Source: Artemisia argyi (taxonomy: Eukaryota; Streptophyta; Magnoliopsida; Asterales; Asteraceae). From it: DNA of 64,000 nucleotides. The position numbers were made by a program, and so were the translations under genes. The DNA lies in NCBI GenBank assembly GCA_030686995.1, contig CM060704.1:121064042-121128041 (forward strand), written 5' to 3'. Of the stretch, positions 20,458-31,864 are shown one piece after another (the first letter of the stretch is position 1; every line of letters begins with the position of its first letter). The notes under the pieces are model-generated. The model was not told where the DNA came from and did no database searches. It saw nothing but the letters and a program-made list of their open reading frames with translations.

Positions 20458-23085
20458 TCTACCTATTATATAAGTTAGGCCAAATTTTACTGTAGACTCA
20501 AAAAAAATGACACGTAGGATGTTAAAACTTACCAAAAAATGCCACGTAGGATGTTAAAACTCAACAAAAAAATGCCACATAAGATGTTAGTACTCCGTAA
20601 TTGCTAGCTACTTTTGAGCCTTTTTCTACCTATTTAAATTTCATTATTAACCATTCTTTCCTCTTTGCCAGCCATATTCACTTTTCCCTGTCATCTTTTC
20701 TCCCTTCCCAACTTTTGCTCCGGTCACCGCCTCAACTAATACTCCGTCCATGATGCAGCTTACAGGTTGTTTTTGGTAGGGTTATTATTGTTGTTATTAT
20801 TATTTTAATATATTCTTTAACTGCTCTCATCATAATGTATTCTTTTTGTAGGCCCCAAAACCTGCCGTCATTGGTGGTACCGACTATCATCGCCATCATT
20901 CCGACCAACATCTTATTACAGGTGAATTTTTGAATATTTTTTCTCCTGATTTGTTGACATCTGAATGTTTTTAGTTGATTGCTTTCTAGAATTCAAAGCT
21001 TATGTAGTTATGTTGGTGTTAACTTATTGTCTGAAGATCGTTGTATTTTAGATTTGTGGAATTTTTATCGTGATTGTTTTTTGGTTTTCATTTTGAAGGT
21101 GGTCAATTATGTATGTTTTGGAGGTGTAGCATAATCACAATCACACAGGTACATCATGTTTGTAGATCTAAAATAAGTTGACTACCGTTGGGTTTGTAGA
21201 ATACACCAACTCCGTCACTCTGATAACACTATACAAGGAATGGGTGTATTAGCCTATTAGGTGAAGTTGGTGACTCCATGTACACGATAGCATTTTATAT
21301 GTTAACTGTTCATATCTTTATTAATACCACACCATATATCTAAAGGAGAAAAAGAAACAAGGCTTCCTCAACACTCAACAGTGACGTACCCGTGTTGCTA
21401 TACCATCGAGTTATGTTTTATTTTTCATGATAATTAAACTATCAATTTTTGTTATGTTATAGGAAAATTAATGATCATACATTTTATATTGTGTAATGTT
21501 ATATTTACATTTTAGAAAATGAGTAGGTGTGACATGTGGTAAAAAACTGATCAACATTAATTGTATTGCTGAATAGTGTTAATAGCGGATAGTATGGTTT
21601 GTGATGGGTTGAAATGACGGGATGCGTGAATGGAGAGGTCATGGACTTGATTTTTTTTTTTTTTTTTTTTTTTCCATTTTTTTTATTAAAAAATCATTGT
21701 AGAATTTACAGTAACATATGTATACTATCATATAAAGCATTTAAGTTGTTGGTTTCATAAAAAATTAAGATAAGGAGCTCTAATCATAAAGTGACATGTG
21801 TCACTTGCCAACTAAATTCACCTTTATTTTCAAATTGAAATAATTGATTATTTTTATAATCTAATTTCACCATATTTTCTAAAATTTTATGCTCTTTAAT
21901 TCAACATCTATTTTGATATATTTACATGAGTTTTTAATTTTTACATTTTTAGTCGATTTATTTTATTTTGATTAAAATTTTTACAACTTTAACTTTTATT
22001 TCAATCAATACAATCTTAATTCGTCAAAATCATATACTTTTGGAGGGAGTGTTTGACGGGTTAGAGATTGCAATGTTCTTCTACATGTGGAATAATGATG
22101 TCACGGGAAAGCTACAGGATACCCAAGCAAACACATACTACTAACACATTTACATTCGGAGTGTTGTGAAACGAATTTATTAAGCGGGTAGGGAATTGCG
22201 AGGAGAGTTGGTCTAGCAATTCATCTAATATATTTATAATATTAACTATATTTATCGCCACCGCTGTGCGCGGGTATCCAACTATATTAAAAGAGCATCA
22301 ATGCAACTAAAAAGTTATTTTAATGAATAAGTTACGGTCACGTAAACAAATTTTGTTTTGTTGCATTTGTAAGACTGCATTTATATTATTCTATATGATA
22401 ACATTAGGATATTCTTAGAAAAAAAAGTTTTGTTGTGGTCGTATTGTTATCTCTTATTCTCTTTTATTTTTATTTATTTATTTTTTTTATCTTTTTAAAA
22501 TAACCAATTGAATTATTTATTTAAGAGACTTAAATAGTAAAAATTGAATTTTTGTTACACTATTTATGCATCAACTGTTGATATATAAAGTAAATAAAAT
22601 ATTGTAGGAAGTAAAGAGAGTTAGGTGATAGTATCAATGAGCATATGCTATCAAACTACTGAGTTTTTTTTGGAAACATACAAGTAGTCAACTTTATAAG
22701 TGTATACTTGTTAAAAACTTCAAGATATTTTTCAGGATACGTTATTTTTTCTGAACAACTCCAGGACTCACAAAATTTTGATTGATGAGCATACTTAACA
22801 ACTACTTGAACAACAACTTTTTATAAAGTATTAACGCACATTGGCCTTAACAACAAATAGATATCTATTTTTAATACAAAATAATAATTTCTCAAGGATT
22901 CGGTTAAATCAAATTTTGATTAACAAAATATTGTTTTGCACTTACATATATTTAATACCTTAATTGGATATCCTTAGCTTTTATTTTTCCTTTTTAACCC
23001 TCAATTAACGAGCACATATATAATCGTTTAACAATAAACATTACTTTCATGGGCCGTGCTTAGCACGGCCTAAAACCTTTCCTAG
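20458..23085 (+). mobile_element. Helitron-like element
   Basis: The left end TCTACCTATTATATAAG follows an A, as plant Helitron 5' ends do (TCTA...). The right end has a strong hairpin GGCCGTGCTTAGCACGGCC at about 23052-23070 and, about 11 nt later, CTAG at 23082-23085, the CTRR terminus. The next base is C rather than T, a deviation from the usual A^T target. Three 30-bp repeats containing ATGCCACGTAGGATGTT lie just inside the left end (20500-20590). No Rep/helicase ORF is present, so it is non-autonomous. A second possible Helitron end, GCGCGGGTATCCAACTAT, lies near 22267. Short exon-like pieces at 20640-20960 may be captured gene fragments. Confidence 0.6.
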
Positions 23086-23253
23086 CATATATATAACTAA
23101 GGGTGTTTTTGTCTTTTTGTATATATTTAACGGTCAAGGGACCAAACCCGTATGGGTTTGTAAACCACGGGGACCAAATCTGAAGAAATTTAACGGCAAG
23201 GACTAAACGTGATTGAAACGGCAAACCACAGGGACGAAAAATGACATTAACTC

Positions 23254-23262
23254 TAAGTTAAA
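23254..23262. other. Target site duplication (right) of the 18078-23253 MULE
   Basis: TAAGTTAAA, identical to 18069-18077. Confidence 0.88.
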
Positions 23263-23376
23263 ATATGCTTGTAATAACCAACTTCTATTTTAGCAAAACG
23301 TATACTAAGAAACAATTAACTTACGTGAGAAATAATCAACTTTTATTTTAGTAAAAGAAGATGAAAAATACTAGAT

Positions 23377-23517
23377 CCACTCAATCTTTACAAAATTTCT
23401 CCCACACGCTGATGTGGCAGAGAGATAATTGGTTGATTTTCTGTGGCCCACAGAAAACCAACCAATTATCTCTCTGCCACATCAGCGTGTGAGAGAAATT
23501 TTGTAAAGATTGAGTGG
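23377..23517. mobile_element. Near-perfect 141-bp hairpin MITE
   Basis: The left arm starts CCACTCAATCTTTACAAAAT and the right arm is its reverse complement along the full ~70 bp with only two mismatches. They meet at the palindrome CTGTGGCCCACAG. There is almost no loop and no coding potential. Near-complete arm identity implies recent formation or conversion between the arms. A clear target duplication is not visible. Confidence 0.75.
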
Positions 23518-23888
23518 GTGTAGCACACCTCAAAGAAGATACCGCAAAACTGCTTTTAGTTATCTCTACTTCTACTTAAAAATAATCAAAAAATATCAAA
23601 AATTACTGTAAGCGATACCAAACACTCATTGACTATACTTTTTATAAACACCTCTTAACTCTATATTGTGAAAAATGATTCTTTTACTAAAAAGTTTTAC
23701 TAAACATTGCAAAGGGCTACATTTAAGAAACACGTGCATAACTTGTGATACATATAGTCGGTCGAAAAACTTAAATTCAGGAGGCAAAAAGTTATAATTA
23801 AAGGTTGTGGTACATATAGTCGATTGAGAAAACTTAAATTCAGAGGGTAAATTATTGCATTATTAAAGGTACAAATAGTTGGTGCGTT

Positions 23889-24062
23889 TGGTATGCTGCA
23901 ATAAATGATAATGAGTATGAGTTTGATAGTAGTGGTGAGTCGCTCACATATGAAAGATCTTTACCTAGCTCTCTTGATGTATACGGAGTGGATTATATCT
24001 ATCATTCATTATCATAGTGGTGGGCCCCCTCTCATCTTAAACCAACACCTTTAATTACTTTT
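23889..24062. mobile_element. Truncated Tourist-type MITE
   Basis: It begins GGTGCGTTTGGTATGC, the terminal motif of the neighbouring Tourist element, and continues with GATAATGAGTATGAG, which is complementary to 24225-24250. Its own right end is missing where the next MITE begins. Confidence 0.5.
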
Positions 24063-24065
24063 AGG

Positions 24066-25829
24066 GTGCGTTTGGTACCCATTTCTCGGAATCAACTATC
24101 ACTATCAAAGTGATAGTTGGTGTTTGTTTAGGGTGCTTGGGCCCACAACTATGACTATGAAAGTCCATTATTTTTCATACTCCATATATGGCTAGAGAGT
24201 GGGGAATGGAACTTTCATAGTTGAGTATTATCAAACTCATACCCATTGTCATTCCTCTCAGCATACCAAACGCTTGCTTAAAGTAATAGTCTCATTCCCA
24301 TAGTGGGATACTAAACGCTAGAGGTGCAAATAAATCGGTTAAAATCGGTTATAAAAAACCGGTTTTTCTAATAACCGGTTTCAGTTTTATTGGTTTTTCC
24401 GAAATCGGTTTTTTCTGTTATAAATGTTCGGAATCGTTTTTTTTCGGTTATAAATTTTTGGAATCGGTTTTTTACCGGTTCAATTTTTTTCGGTTACAAA
24501 TGTTCGAAATCGGAATTTTTTATCTGTTATTTACCGGGTCGGTTTTTTTGAAATTTTACTAAAAACTTCGACATTTATTTAATAAATTTGTTAATTATCA
24601 AACATTTAATTAAACAATACACCGGAAACATTCTAACAAATACAATCATAACTTTTTATTTGCACCGAAAACGTACTAAAAAAATACAATCATAACTTTT
24701 ATTTAAACAACACGATTATACAACTAAAAAAATACAAGTCATTAAATCTTTCAAAAAATCTTCTATATCTACGTCTTCAATATCTAAGTCTTCAAACTCA
24801 CCTTCATCTAATTCGGTATTCGGAGGTGGTATCCCTAAATCAACTTCTTCTCTTTCTATAGTTTCTTCAACGTCTTGTAATATCGGACTTTCCAACGATG
24901 TATCATGTTATACCCTATCTACTCCGTCCAAATATGTAACATCCGTTATTTTTCCAAACCTTTTTACTAGCCAAAATATTTTATTTTACGTTACATGGGT
25001 ATTTAAAACTTTCACGGATTTATTTAGGCTTGAGAAACGTGAGATATATTGAGAAACGAGAACTTTATCCCTTAGTTGAACCGGCACAACCTAAAAAGCA
25101 CGAAACGAATTATTTTTGTCAAAATATTGATTTCGGAAAGGTTATGCAAGTTTATACTCGTTTTTGTTGAAAAAATTATTTCATGAACAATAGCGCAAAT
25201 TTCGTAATTTTTAGAGTTTGTTTGGTACATCGAATGAGCCCCGAACTGTTTTGACGGAAAGTATTGCAATCTGTCCCTTTTAATCCCTCCATTTAACTTT
25301 TACTTTTAATCCTACACTTCCTTTGGACTAACTTTAGCTCCTCCCTCCATTTAAATACCCATTTTTTTTTCATTTCTTTCATTTATCACAAATAAAAACA
25401 CACACTCAAATTCTCTCCCTCTCTCTCTTACCCTTCACCGCCGGCGACCCCAAATCCGGCCACCACCATCCGACCAAATTCCGGTCACCGAAAAATTTTC
25501 CGACCAAATTTTTTTTATTACTCCAATAGATAGATCGAGCCACTCAGATTTCACTCGTACAACCCACGCGCCATCACACCCTCTCGAACCACCACTACTC
25601 AACACCCTATTTCCCCACCTCGAAATTAAAAAAAAATAAATGAAATAAAAAAACCGGTTAAAACCGGTTTTTTAAAAGAACTGGTTAAAACCGGAATTAA
25701 AACCGGTCGGCTATTAAAACCCAAAACCGGTCTAACCGGTTCGGTTAAAAAAACCGGACCGTTTTTAAAAAACCGGTTCCGGTCTTAAAAAAGACTGGTT
25801 CGGGTCTTGCACCTCTACCAAACGCACCC
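24066..25829. mobile_element. Tourist-like (PIF/Harbinger) MITE split by a hAT element
   Basis: The ends are GGGTGCGTTTGGTA and TACCAAACGCACCC; the 3-bp duplication TTA lies at 24063-24065 and 25830-25832. Without the hAT insertion (24319-25817) and its 8-bp duplication it is about 260 bp, a normal MITE size. It is non-coding. Confidence 0.75.
24319..25817. mobile_element. Non-autonomous hAT element with AACCGGTT-rich arms
   Basis: The TIRs are TAGAGGTGCAA and TTGCACCTCTA. The 8-bp flanks CTAAACGC (24311-24318) and CCAAACGC (25818-25825) differ at one base, fitting an aged hAT target duplication. Both sub-terminal arms (24335-24540 and 25650-25800) are crowded with ACCGGTT-type words in both orientations. 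The middle has gene-like pieces, such as a UTR-like CT-rich stretch near 25410-25440 followed by a proline-rich open segment, but no transposase that I recognise. Confidence 0.85.
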
Positions 25830-25916
25830 TTAGTGTTTGAATATGTTAAACATAACATTTAAAACTACATTTAACGTTTACTTTAAAAAGAAAAAACACC
25901 CTAACTTTACATTTTA

Positions 25917-26171
25917 CTCCTTCCGTCCCAAAATTATTGTCCCCTTTTGAGTTTTTCGGACTTTTCTTTTCAACTTTGACCTTAAGTATTTTTGTTTATA
26001 TTACATAATACTTTATACAAATTTTATGAACGGATTGAATTTTAAATGTATTTTCATTTGGTATAATTTTTATCATAAATTGTATAACACAAATAAAAAT
26101 ATTTATAGTTATAGTCGAGAAAGAAATATCAAAAAAATTAATAGGGAACAATAATTTTGGGACGGAGGGAG
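25917..26171. mobile_element. Stowaway-type (Tc1/Mariner) MITE
   Basis: 255 bp with terminal CTCCTTCCGTCCCAAAAT and ATTTTGGGACGGAGGGAG, flanked by the TA dinucleotide on both sides (25915-25916 and 26172-26173). CTCCxTCCGTCCC is the classic plant Stowaway terminus. It is non-coding. Confidence 0.92.
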
Positions 26172-26627
26172 TAATTTTTTGTGTAAAAGGGTTTCTCGAT
26201 TAATTTATTACTCTAAAAAATAATTAAGTACAACGAATGTGGGTGAATCCATATCTCAGCCCAAAACTAGGCGAAAACAAACGCACCAACTATGCTTCAA
26301 ACATAACATATCATAAGAATGACATACCATACTTATGAGATCTACTACAAACACTATCTAAGTTGACCAGGAAGACTAATGTCAAAGGCATTAGCAAACT
26401 ACATTTAAGCATCAGTCAAACAAGGATGTCATTATCATCGTACGGGTCTTCTTCATAAGTTCCATTCCATTATTCAAATGCATTGCCGTCCCTATCAACT
26501 TTATAAACGCAACACAAAAGAAAGACGATTAAACCGTAATGGTAATCAAATGCATTTTCGTCACTAGTTGTTGGTTGTATTGCTGGAAAGAAGAATGAAA
26601 AGAACATAAGAAGTGTACTCAGGAAAC

Positions 26628-26945
26628 CTGTGTTGCGGCCTGTGTCTATATGATTTGGCAAGAAAGGAATAACAGATTATTTAGTGATGAAAGTAGTATA
26701 GACCATGGGATGTCTTGATTAAGGTCATTTTGGATATTGTGAGAGCCAAACTTATGGAGATAAAAGTAAAAGACTCAAATGTTGTTAGAAATTTGCAGAA
26801 AGTTTGGGAAGTGAGTATGCTGATTCAAGGAATGCAATCAAAGTAAAACAACGAGGATGATAGAGGATTGATCATACTCTGTACTTTATATAGAATTTTG
26901 TTTTTGAATGAAAGTATCGTAGTATTGACTAATGTATTTCATTTA
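26628..26945 (+). pseudogene. 3' end of a LINE ORF2 (C-terminus after reverse transcriptase)
   Basis: Open pieces read VAACVYMIWQERNNRLFSDE and, after a frameshift, LIKVILDIVRAKLMEIKVKD. These match the extreme C-terminus of plant L1 ORF2 proteins (the YxIWQERNxRLF motif and the following RxKLMxLK helix). The 3' non-coding tail continues through GTACTTTATATAG and TGTTTTTGAATGAAAG. Endonuclease and reverse transcriptase are missing, as expected for a 5'-truncated LINE copy. Confidence 0.7.
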
Positions 26946-26950
26946 ATAAA

Positions 26951-27301
26951 GGGATAATTAACAAAATAGATCGTTGACTTTTTGACTAGTCATTTTGTAG
27001 ACTTTCAAATTTCACTTTCCAAAATTAGATCGGGGCAACTAAAAAAATGAGCAACTCAATATAAACGCGACACGTGTCCAAAAAGATTCTAGGATATTCT
27101 AAAAAGATTCTAGATTCTGTACTATAGATTCCAAAAAGATTGTAGATTCTGTACTATATTAATAAAAAATTCGACACGTGTCGCACATATATGAAGGTTG
27201 CTCCGTCGCCAAGTTGCCCTAATCCGCCGGAGGAAAGTGATTTAAAAACATCTATTCAAGGAATGTGCTTTGAGCGACTGATCTATTTTGGTAATTATCC
27301 C
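26951..27301. mobile_element. Small Mutator-type MITE, 351 bp
   Basis: The ends are GGGATAATTAACAAAATAG and the complementary CTATTTTGGTAATTATCCC, with the perfect 9-bp duplication TTTAATAAA at 26942-26950 and 27302-27310. A second pair of shared words inside (ACACGTGTCC / GACACGTGTCG) continues the fold. It is non-coding. Confidence 0.85.
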
Positions 27302-28061
27302 TTTAATAAAAGCCATTTGAGTAACAATTGATGTGTCATAGTACTAGATGTGTCTTTTTTTATGTCTTGTATAAATTGATTTTGGAAATTAATATATAGT
27401 TTACCTTTTGCATCGAAACGAACGAACGAAAAAAAAAAATAAAAAATAAAAAATAAAAAAAATAAAAAAAAACTTAATCGCACACAAACAAATCTCACAA
27501 TACATAAACAAAACTTTTTTCGACTATCACGCGGGCAAAAAAGAAGCACTAGCAGGGAAGATGCGTCATGGAGGAGGATAAACACAATGTCCATTCCATC
27601 AAAGTCTTACTCGGTGTATTTTAGTTGAGGTAGGTTATTAAAACCCCTTTATTTCTACAAGTTGTACCCTCTCTAGTGTAGGTGTTTTTTTTTAATTATT
27701 ATTATTATTATTTTATTTTTATAATTTTATTTATATTATAAAATGAGCTAAGTACTAATCTAGTACAAAATCTTTTTGTTGATCCCCATCATGGTCAATT
27801 TTTGAGTAAATTCCTTAAATAGTCATGAGCATCTACGCAACTCCGCAACCTATCTCAGAACGTGACACGTGTACATTTACTGAGGCCCACACCAACTACT
27901 ATAAGGGTACTGGCAATGGTTGCGGGGTGGCCAGCGGTTTGCCCCAAACCACCGGGGAACACCGCCGCCACCCCAGCGGTTTGCCCCAACGGTGAGGCTC
28001 AGCGGGGAAGTTCACCTACGCGGTTTGGGAGAAAACTATCCGTTAATTGGAACGTTGGAGC

Positions 28062-28105
<44 letters not shown>

Positions 28106-28173
28106 TATAAATATTACACATTACAAATAAACTACACATATTCAAATATCCCACACACAATACACCGGTCGCG

Positions 28174-29712
28174 CCAGTTTATGACGATAGTGTACTACCG
28201 GAGTTACTCGACGAACAAATCCATTATCGTCTCCAATATGATCTTACGGAGCACGTTGAGGCTCAAAACTTAGTGATACGTGGGAATCGTACCAGGCTTT
28301 ACTTCTCAATGGATTTCGAGAAGCTTACAACCCCCACCAGGCAGTGTACCTGATCATTGTAGTATAGTATAGTGACAAATACCGGGGGATTGATCGTTCA
28401 GCTTAGGAATAGTGTCGCTAGGATTAGAAAGCCTAAATACTAGTTCTAAAGGTGAGGGATGATTATTTTTGTATTTTATATTTTATAGAAAGCAAGTAAA
28501 AATCTCGGGTTTGAAGGATTTGGGCGGAATTAGTTGCTAATCAACTAACTCAATACTAAAGATGCAATCAAAATAAAATACTAGAAATAAAAATAAACTA
28601 AATTATACTAAAGTTGTGAGCAATAAGTGGAGAAAATGTGTTTACTTAGATTTCACTACTCCCTAGACATCTTTTACACGTTAATTACTTGTTATAATTG
28701 CATGGATGACGGATCGTATTCCTTAATATCATTCGTAGGGTGGCACACTTAACTCCCCAATTCTATGAGCTCTTATCTCCTCCTACACCATACCCAACAC
28801 AACTATAGGGATTGTAAACAGTGGCTCATGCATTAAATACAACCAATAAAGACCTAGTGCGCGTCGGTTCATGTTTCTTAAGACGTTCAAGCATGTTACC
28901 AATTGGAGATCTGCCAGTTTTCTTAAGCCTAACATATAAATCATTCATCCAAGACAAGTATAAACAAGTAATCAACACATAATTAACATCTAGGTTTCAT
29001 TAGATCCAAGCAAACACAAGATAGATCTAGCCTAGCATGATGGAATTAAGACAAGAACAAGATATAGACAACCAACACATAGACATATTGATTGAATTAA
29101 AAGAACACTTATCTTAATTACACATGAAAGGTATCAAGGGTTTGGAACCCTTGAAAAACCTGTAAAATTCGCACCAAAATCGTACTTAGGGTGTCTCCAA
29201 AACTTCTCTCTTTTACTTCTCTCTTTAATGTGAAAATTAGAAAACTATATATAGGAAAAGGGGTCTGACGGCGTCAAGACCAATCTTGTGACGCCGTCAC
29301 CTCGCCGCCAAAACTATTCTCGGACTGCCTTGATCTACATTTGACGCCGTCAAGACTTAATCATTTCCAGGCCGTCATAACTTTTACTCTTGACGCCCTA
29401 CCTTCGTGACGCCGTCAAATCTGTACTGGGTCGTCATGGAATTTTGCTCTTGACGCCGTCAGAGAATTACTCTTGACGCCGTCACCTACTGTTCCCAGCA
29501 TGGAAAATTAAGACTTTGGCGTTTTCTTCACTTTTATGCTCCAAAAACGTCCGAATTGCTTCCTTTTCCAGATTTCACTCCCAAAGTACCTAAAATCACA
29601 AAAGGAACGATTTAGGGCAATATTTGATCAAATAAATTCGAATTCGAGCTTAAATGACCTCCTAAAAACGGATCATTTTTCGCCTCATCACTTAGCATAC
29701 CTAAATGACTAG
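28174..29712 (+). pseudogene. C-terminus of a Harbinger transposase, split by the solo LTR
   Basis: The frame beginning PVYDDSVLPELLDEQ continues HYRLQYDLTEHVEAQNL up to 28273. After removal of the LTR and one copy of its CTTAG duplication it continues AYLND-stop (29696-29712). The DLxEHxW-like motif near the end and the stop soon after it are typical of plant PIF/Harbinger transposases. The DDE catalytic core is absent, so this is an internal-deletion remnant. The join across the LTR is an inference based on the target duplication. Confidence 0.75.
28274..29690 (-). mobile_element. Solo LTR of the same Gypsy family (copy 2)
   Basis: 1417 bp, bounded by TGATACG...CCTCATCA on the plus strand and flanked by a perfect 5-bp duplication CTTAG (28269-28273 and 29691-29695). 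It is collinear with copy 1 (4871-6276) over its whole length with scattered substitutions and small indels, including an extra TTTTACTTCTCTC near 29213. The TGACGCCGTCA array lies at about 29265-29490. There is no internal region. Confidence 0.92.
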
Positions 29713-30534
29713 TTATTTATTTTCTTTTTTTTTTTTTTTACGTATTATGTAATTTTCTATTAATTATGTTTTTTTTCCAAGTATTATGTATTTTTATTTT
29801 AATTATTAATGAAATATTATGTTTTTATTAAATTATTTATTTATGAAAATAAAAAATAAAAAAATAAAAAGTTGGAGGTTTGGGAGGTATGAAAAAAGTG
29901 ACCATTGCCACTAAAATAAGGGTGGGAGGTATGGAAAAAGTGTGAGTGAGGTGTAATGATATTATTGGTGGGTTGGGAGGTATGGTTTTTTTTGTAGTGA
30001 CCATTGCCACCACCCTAACTAACAAAAATACTCAACCTTTGTGCTACTCAACCGGCGGCTATTGATTCACGTGCAAAAGTGTACTAAAAAGCACATTAGG
30101 AATGAGCAAAAGTACATGTCTAGTCTTGTCCTTGGTCCTACTTCCTGATGATATTTCTTCAAGGTAAAAACTTACAGTTTAATTTATGACAGTACATTTT
30201 TTTATTAGCATTTATATGAACCCTTTGTTCAAATGCATACCAAAATCAAGTTTATAAGAAGATAGTAAATTTACAAAAGATAGGTTTTTACATTGAGGAG
30301 GGTGGTAAAAATGTGTTAAATTTTTTTTGGCCAAACATTGCATATGGTTTTTTGCAACATGATTGTTTCCTTAAGGTATGTGGTTCTACCCTACATGGCA
30401 ATAATTCAAGAGTTCCAAAAATCTTTGACAATTTGTCGTAGCGCTTAGTGGGTTGAGTAGCCGGTGGTTGAGTAATTTTAGTAGTTGGTGTGGGCCCCAC
30501 AAAATGTACACGTGTCACGTTCTGAGATAGGTTG

Positions 30535-30905
30535 TGTTAGAAATAGAAGTGACGATCATTTATTAAGTCATTGAGTCTTGTAACTATAGTGTAATAGTCT
30601 TGTAGTTTAGTTAAGGGTAAACGGGCTTGGTTTAATCTAATTGTGTATTAGGTTATGTCTAGTTCATTACAAAAGCCCAAGCCCGGCCCATCTTCTTATC
30701 TCACCTATAAATACCTCCAAATGAGAGCATTTGGAGGTGTTGCTTCTAGGGTTTTCTATGTGTGTATTTCCTTCTTTCTCTCTCTAATCAAATACATCTT
30801 ACTTTCTCTCTCTAGAAGTTACCATCTCTCTCTCTCTACTTACTTTCTCTCTCTATAGATCTAGCCAAGATTCATATGTGAAATAGGTTGTTCTACGGTC
30901 CTACA
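30535..30905 (+). repeat. 5' LTR of the gag-only Copia element
   Basis: 371 bp. A TATA box (TATAAATA) lies about 175 bp in, followed within a few bases by a perfect 11-bp hairpin (ACCTCCAAATG / CATTTGGAGGT) with loop AGAG. A CT-rich tract (TTTCTCTCTCT repeats) makes up the downstream part. The 3' LTR has the same hairpin with the loop inverted to CTCT. Confidence 0.92.
30704..30740 (+). promoter_or_regulatory. LTR core promoter: TATA box and TSS-proximal hairpin
   Basis: CACCTATAAATACCTCC supplies the TATA box. The stem ACCTCCAAATG, loop AGAG and stem CATTTGGAGGT follow at once, so the hairpin would fall at about the expected transcription start (25-35 bp below TATA), at the 5' end of R. The function is inferred from position only. 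Confidence 0.7.
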
Positions 30906-30922
30906 AGTGATATCAATCGCCT
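30906..30922 (+). other. Degenerate primer binding site
   Basis: AGTGATATCAATCGCC follows the LTR end. It resembles the initiator-Met primer site (TGGTATCAGAGC) at TATCA but is mismatched elsewhere. The position is right; the tRNA assignment is uncertain. Confidence 0.5.
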
Positions 30923-31009
30923 AGGGATAATATAGGTTGATTTAGGTTTGATTTGGTTGAAAAACTAGGTTTAAAAGTGAATTTTGCAATCTTCGGTTAC
31001 TGTTCACGC

Positions 31010-31447
31010 CATATTAGCGAGTTAGGTTCTATTTCTGTCGAGTTAGGATAATGGTTTCATCGAGTTAGGATTTTGGTATTATCGAGTTTGGGGTACAATA
31101 CTTGCGAGTTAGGATTTTGGTATTATCGAGTTTGGGGTACAATACTTGCGAGTTAGGATTTTTAATTCTAGCGAGTTAGAGCTTCAGTTCTATCGAGTTT
31201 GGATTTGCTTATCGAGTTAAGTCCAATTGGCGAGTTAGCCTTTTACCTTATCGTACATCGAGTAAGGTTTCTTGTGGCTACTACTTAGACGAAACTCTGT
31301 CCAAATTACTTCTTGTTACCGAGTTAGACTGAAATTGAAACATACCGAGTTTGACAACCATCCTAACATACCGAGTTACAAGTTTTCTGAGGTTACCGAG
31401 TTACAAAAGCTTATCGAGTTAGAGTAGCAAGAATCTTACCGAGTTTC
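31010..31447 (+). repeat. CGAGTTAG word array in the retrotransposon leader
   Basis: About 18 copies of CGAGTT, mostly as [T/C/G]CGAGTTAG or TCGAGTTTG, in 435 bp, all on one strand and at irregular spacing. One longer unit (TTTTGGTATTATCGAGTTTG) is directly duplicated near 31072 and 31112. The array lies in the untranslated leader between primer site and gag, where packaging or translation signals of retroelements lie. Confidence 0.85.
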
Positions 31448-31864
31448 AAAAAAAAAAAAAAAAAAAAAAAAGTTTTTTGGCGGAAAAATTTGAGTAAAAT
31501 TTATTTTTTTACACGAGACTAAACGTTCAATTTTTACGCGAGATTCAAAGTTTGGTATAACGTTGAAAATTTCGGTCGAAAATTCAAATTTTTAGGCTAA
31601 AATTCAAATTTTTTCGGTAAAATTTGGCGTCAAAATTTTGAAAACTCAAAATTTTCTAGTAACCTTAGAATTGTATTTCTTTGTGATTTTCAAATTTTGA
31701 GAAAGAAAATTTTCGTATTCATTTTTTGGAGGGAAAATTTGAAATCACTAAAAAAATTCAACCGAGAACGTTTTTCATCTTCACCAAAACATCTTATCTA
31801 CTACAACAACCTTTGTTATCTTTCAAAAGATCCTCAGAACAACGTTTCACTTTGAATTGAATCA

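Larger units (their letters stand above)
18078..23253. mobile_element. Non-autonomous Mutator-like element, 5.2 kb
   Basis: Inverted ends GAGTTAATGTCATTTTTCG (left) and its complement (right) extend about 115 bp with roughly six mismatches, and the flanks are a perfect 9-bp duplication TAAGTTAAA. No transposase is present. The interior consists of poly-A/T-rich blocks (18225-18620 and 20035-20430), a middle section rich in the word GCTTATT (18790-19790), and a Helitron-like insertion (20458-23085). Net of that insertion the element is about 2.5 kb. It would need a transposase in trans. Confidence 0.88.
27905..30015 (+). mobile_element. PIF/Harbinger element, internally deleted and split by a solo LTR
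   Basis: It begins GGGTACTGGCAATGG and ends CCATTGCCACCACCC, between TAA trinucleotides (27902-27904 and 30016-30018). This is the 3-bp TWA duplication of PIF/Harbinger. Without the solo LTR (28274-29690) it is about 690 bp. It keeps the last codons of a transposase just before and after that LTR. The left part is GC-rich with two copies of CAGCGGTTTGCCCCAA, then a long A run (28067-28102). Confidence 0.85.

Noticed and set aside
26239..26262. Inverted match to 14474-14500 (GGGTGAATCCATATCTCAGCCC) as terminal inverted repeats of a 12-kb element
   Set aside because: The shared stretch is short, looks like a LINE 3' tail phrase, and neither side continues into a repeat.
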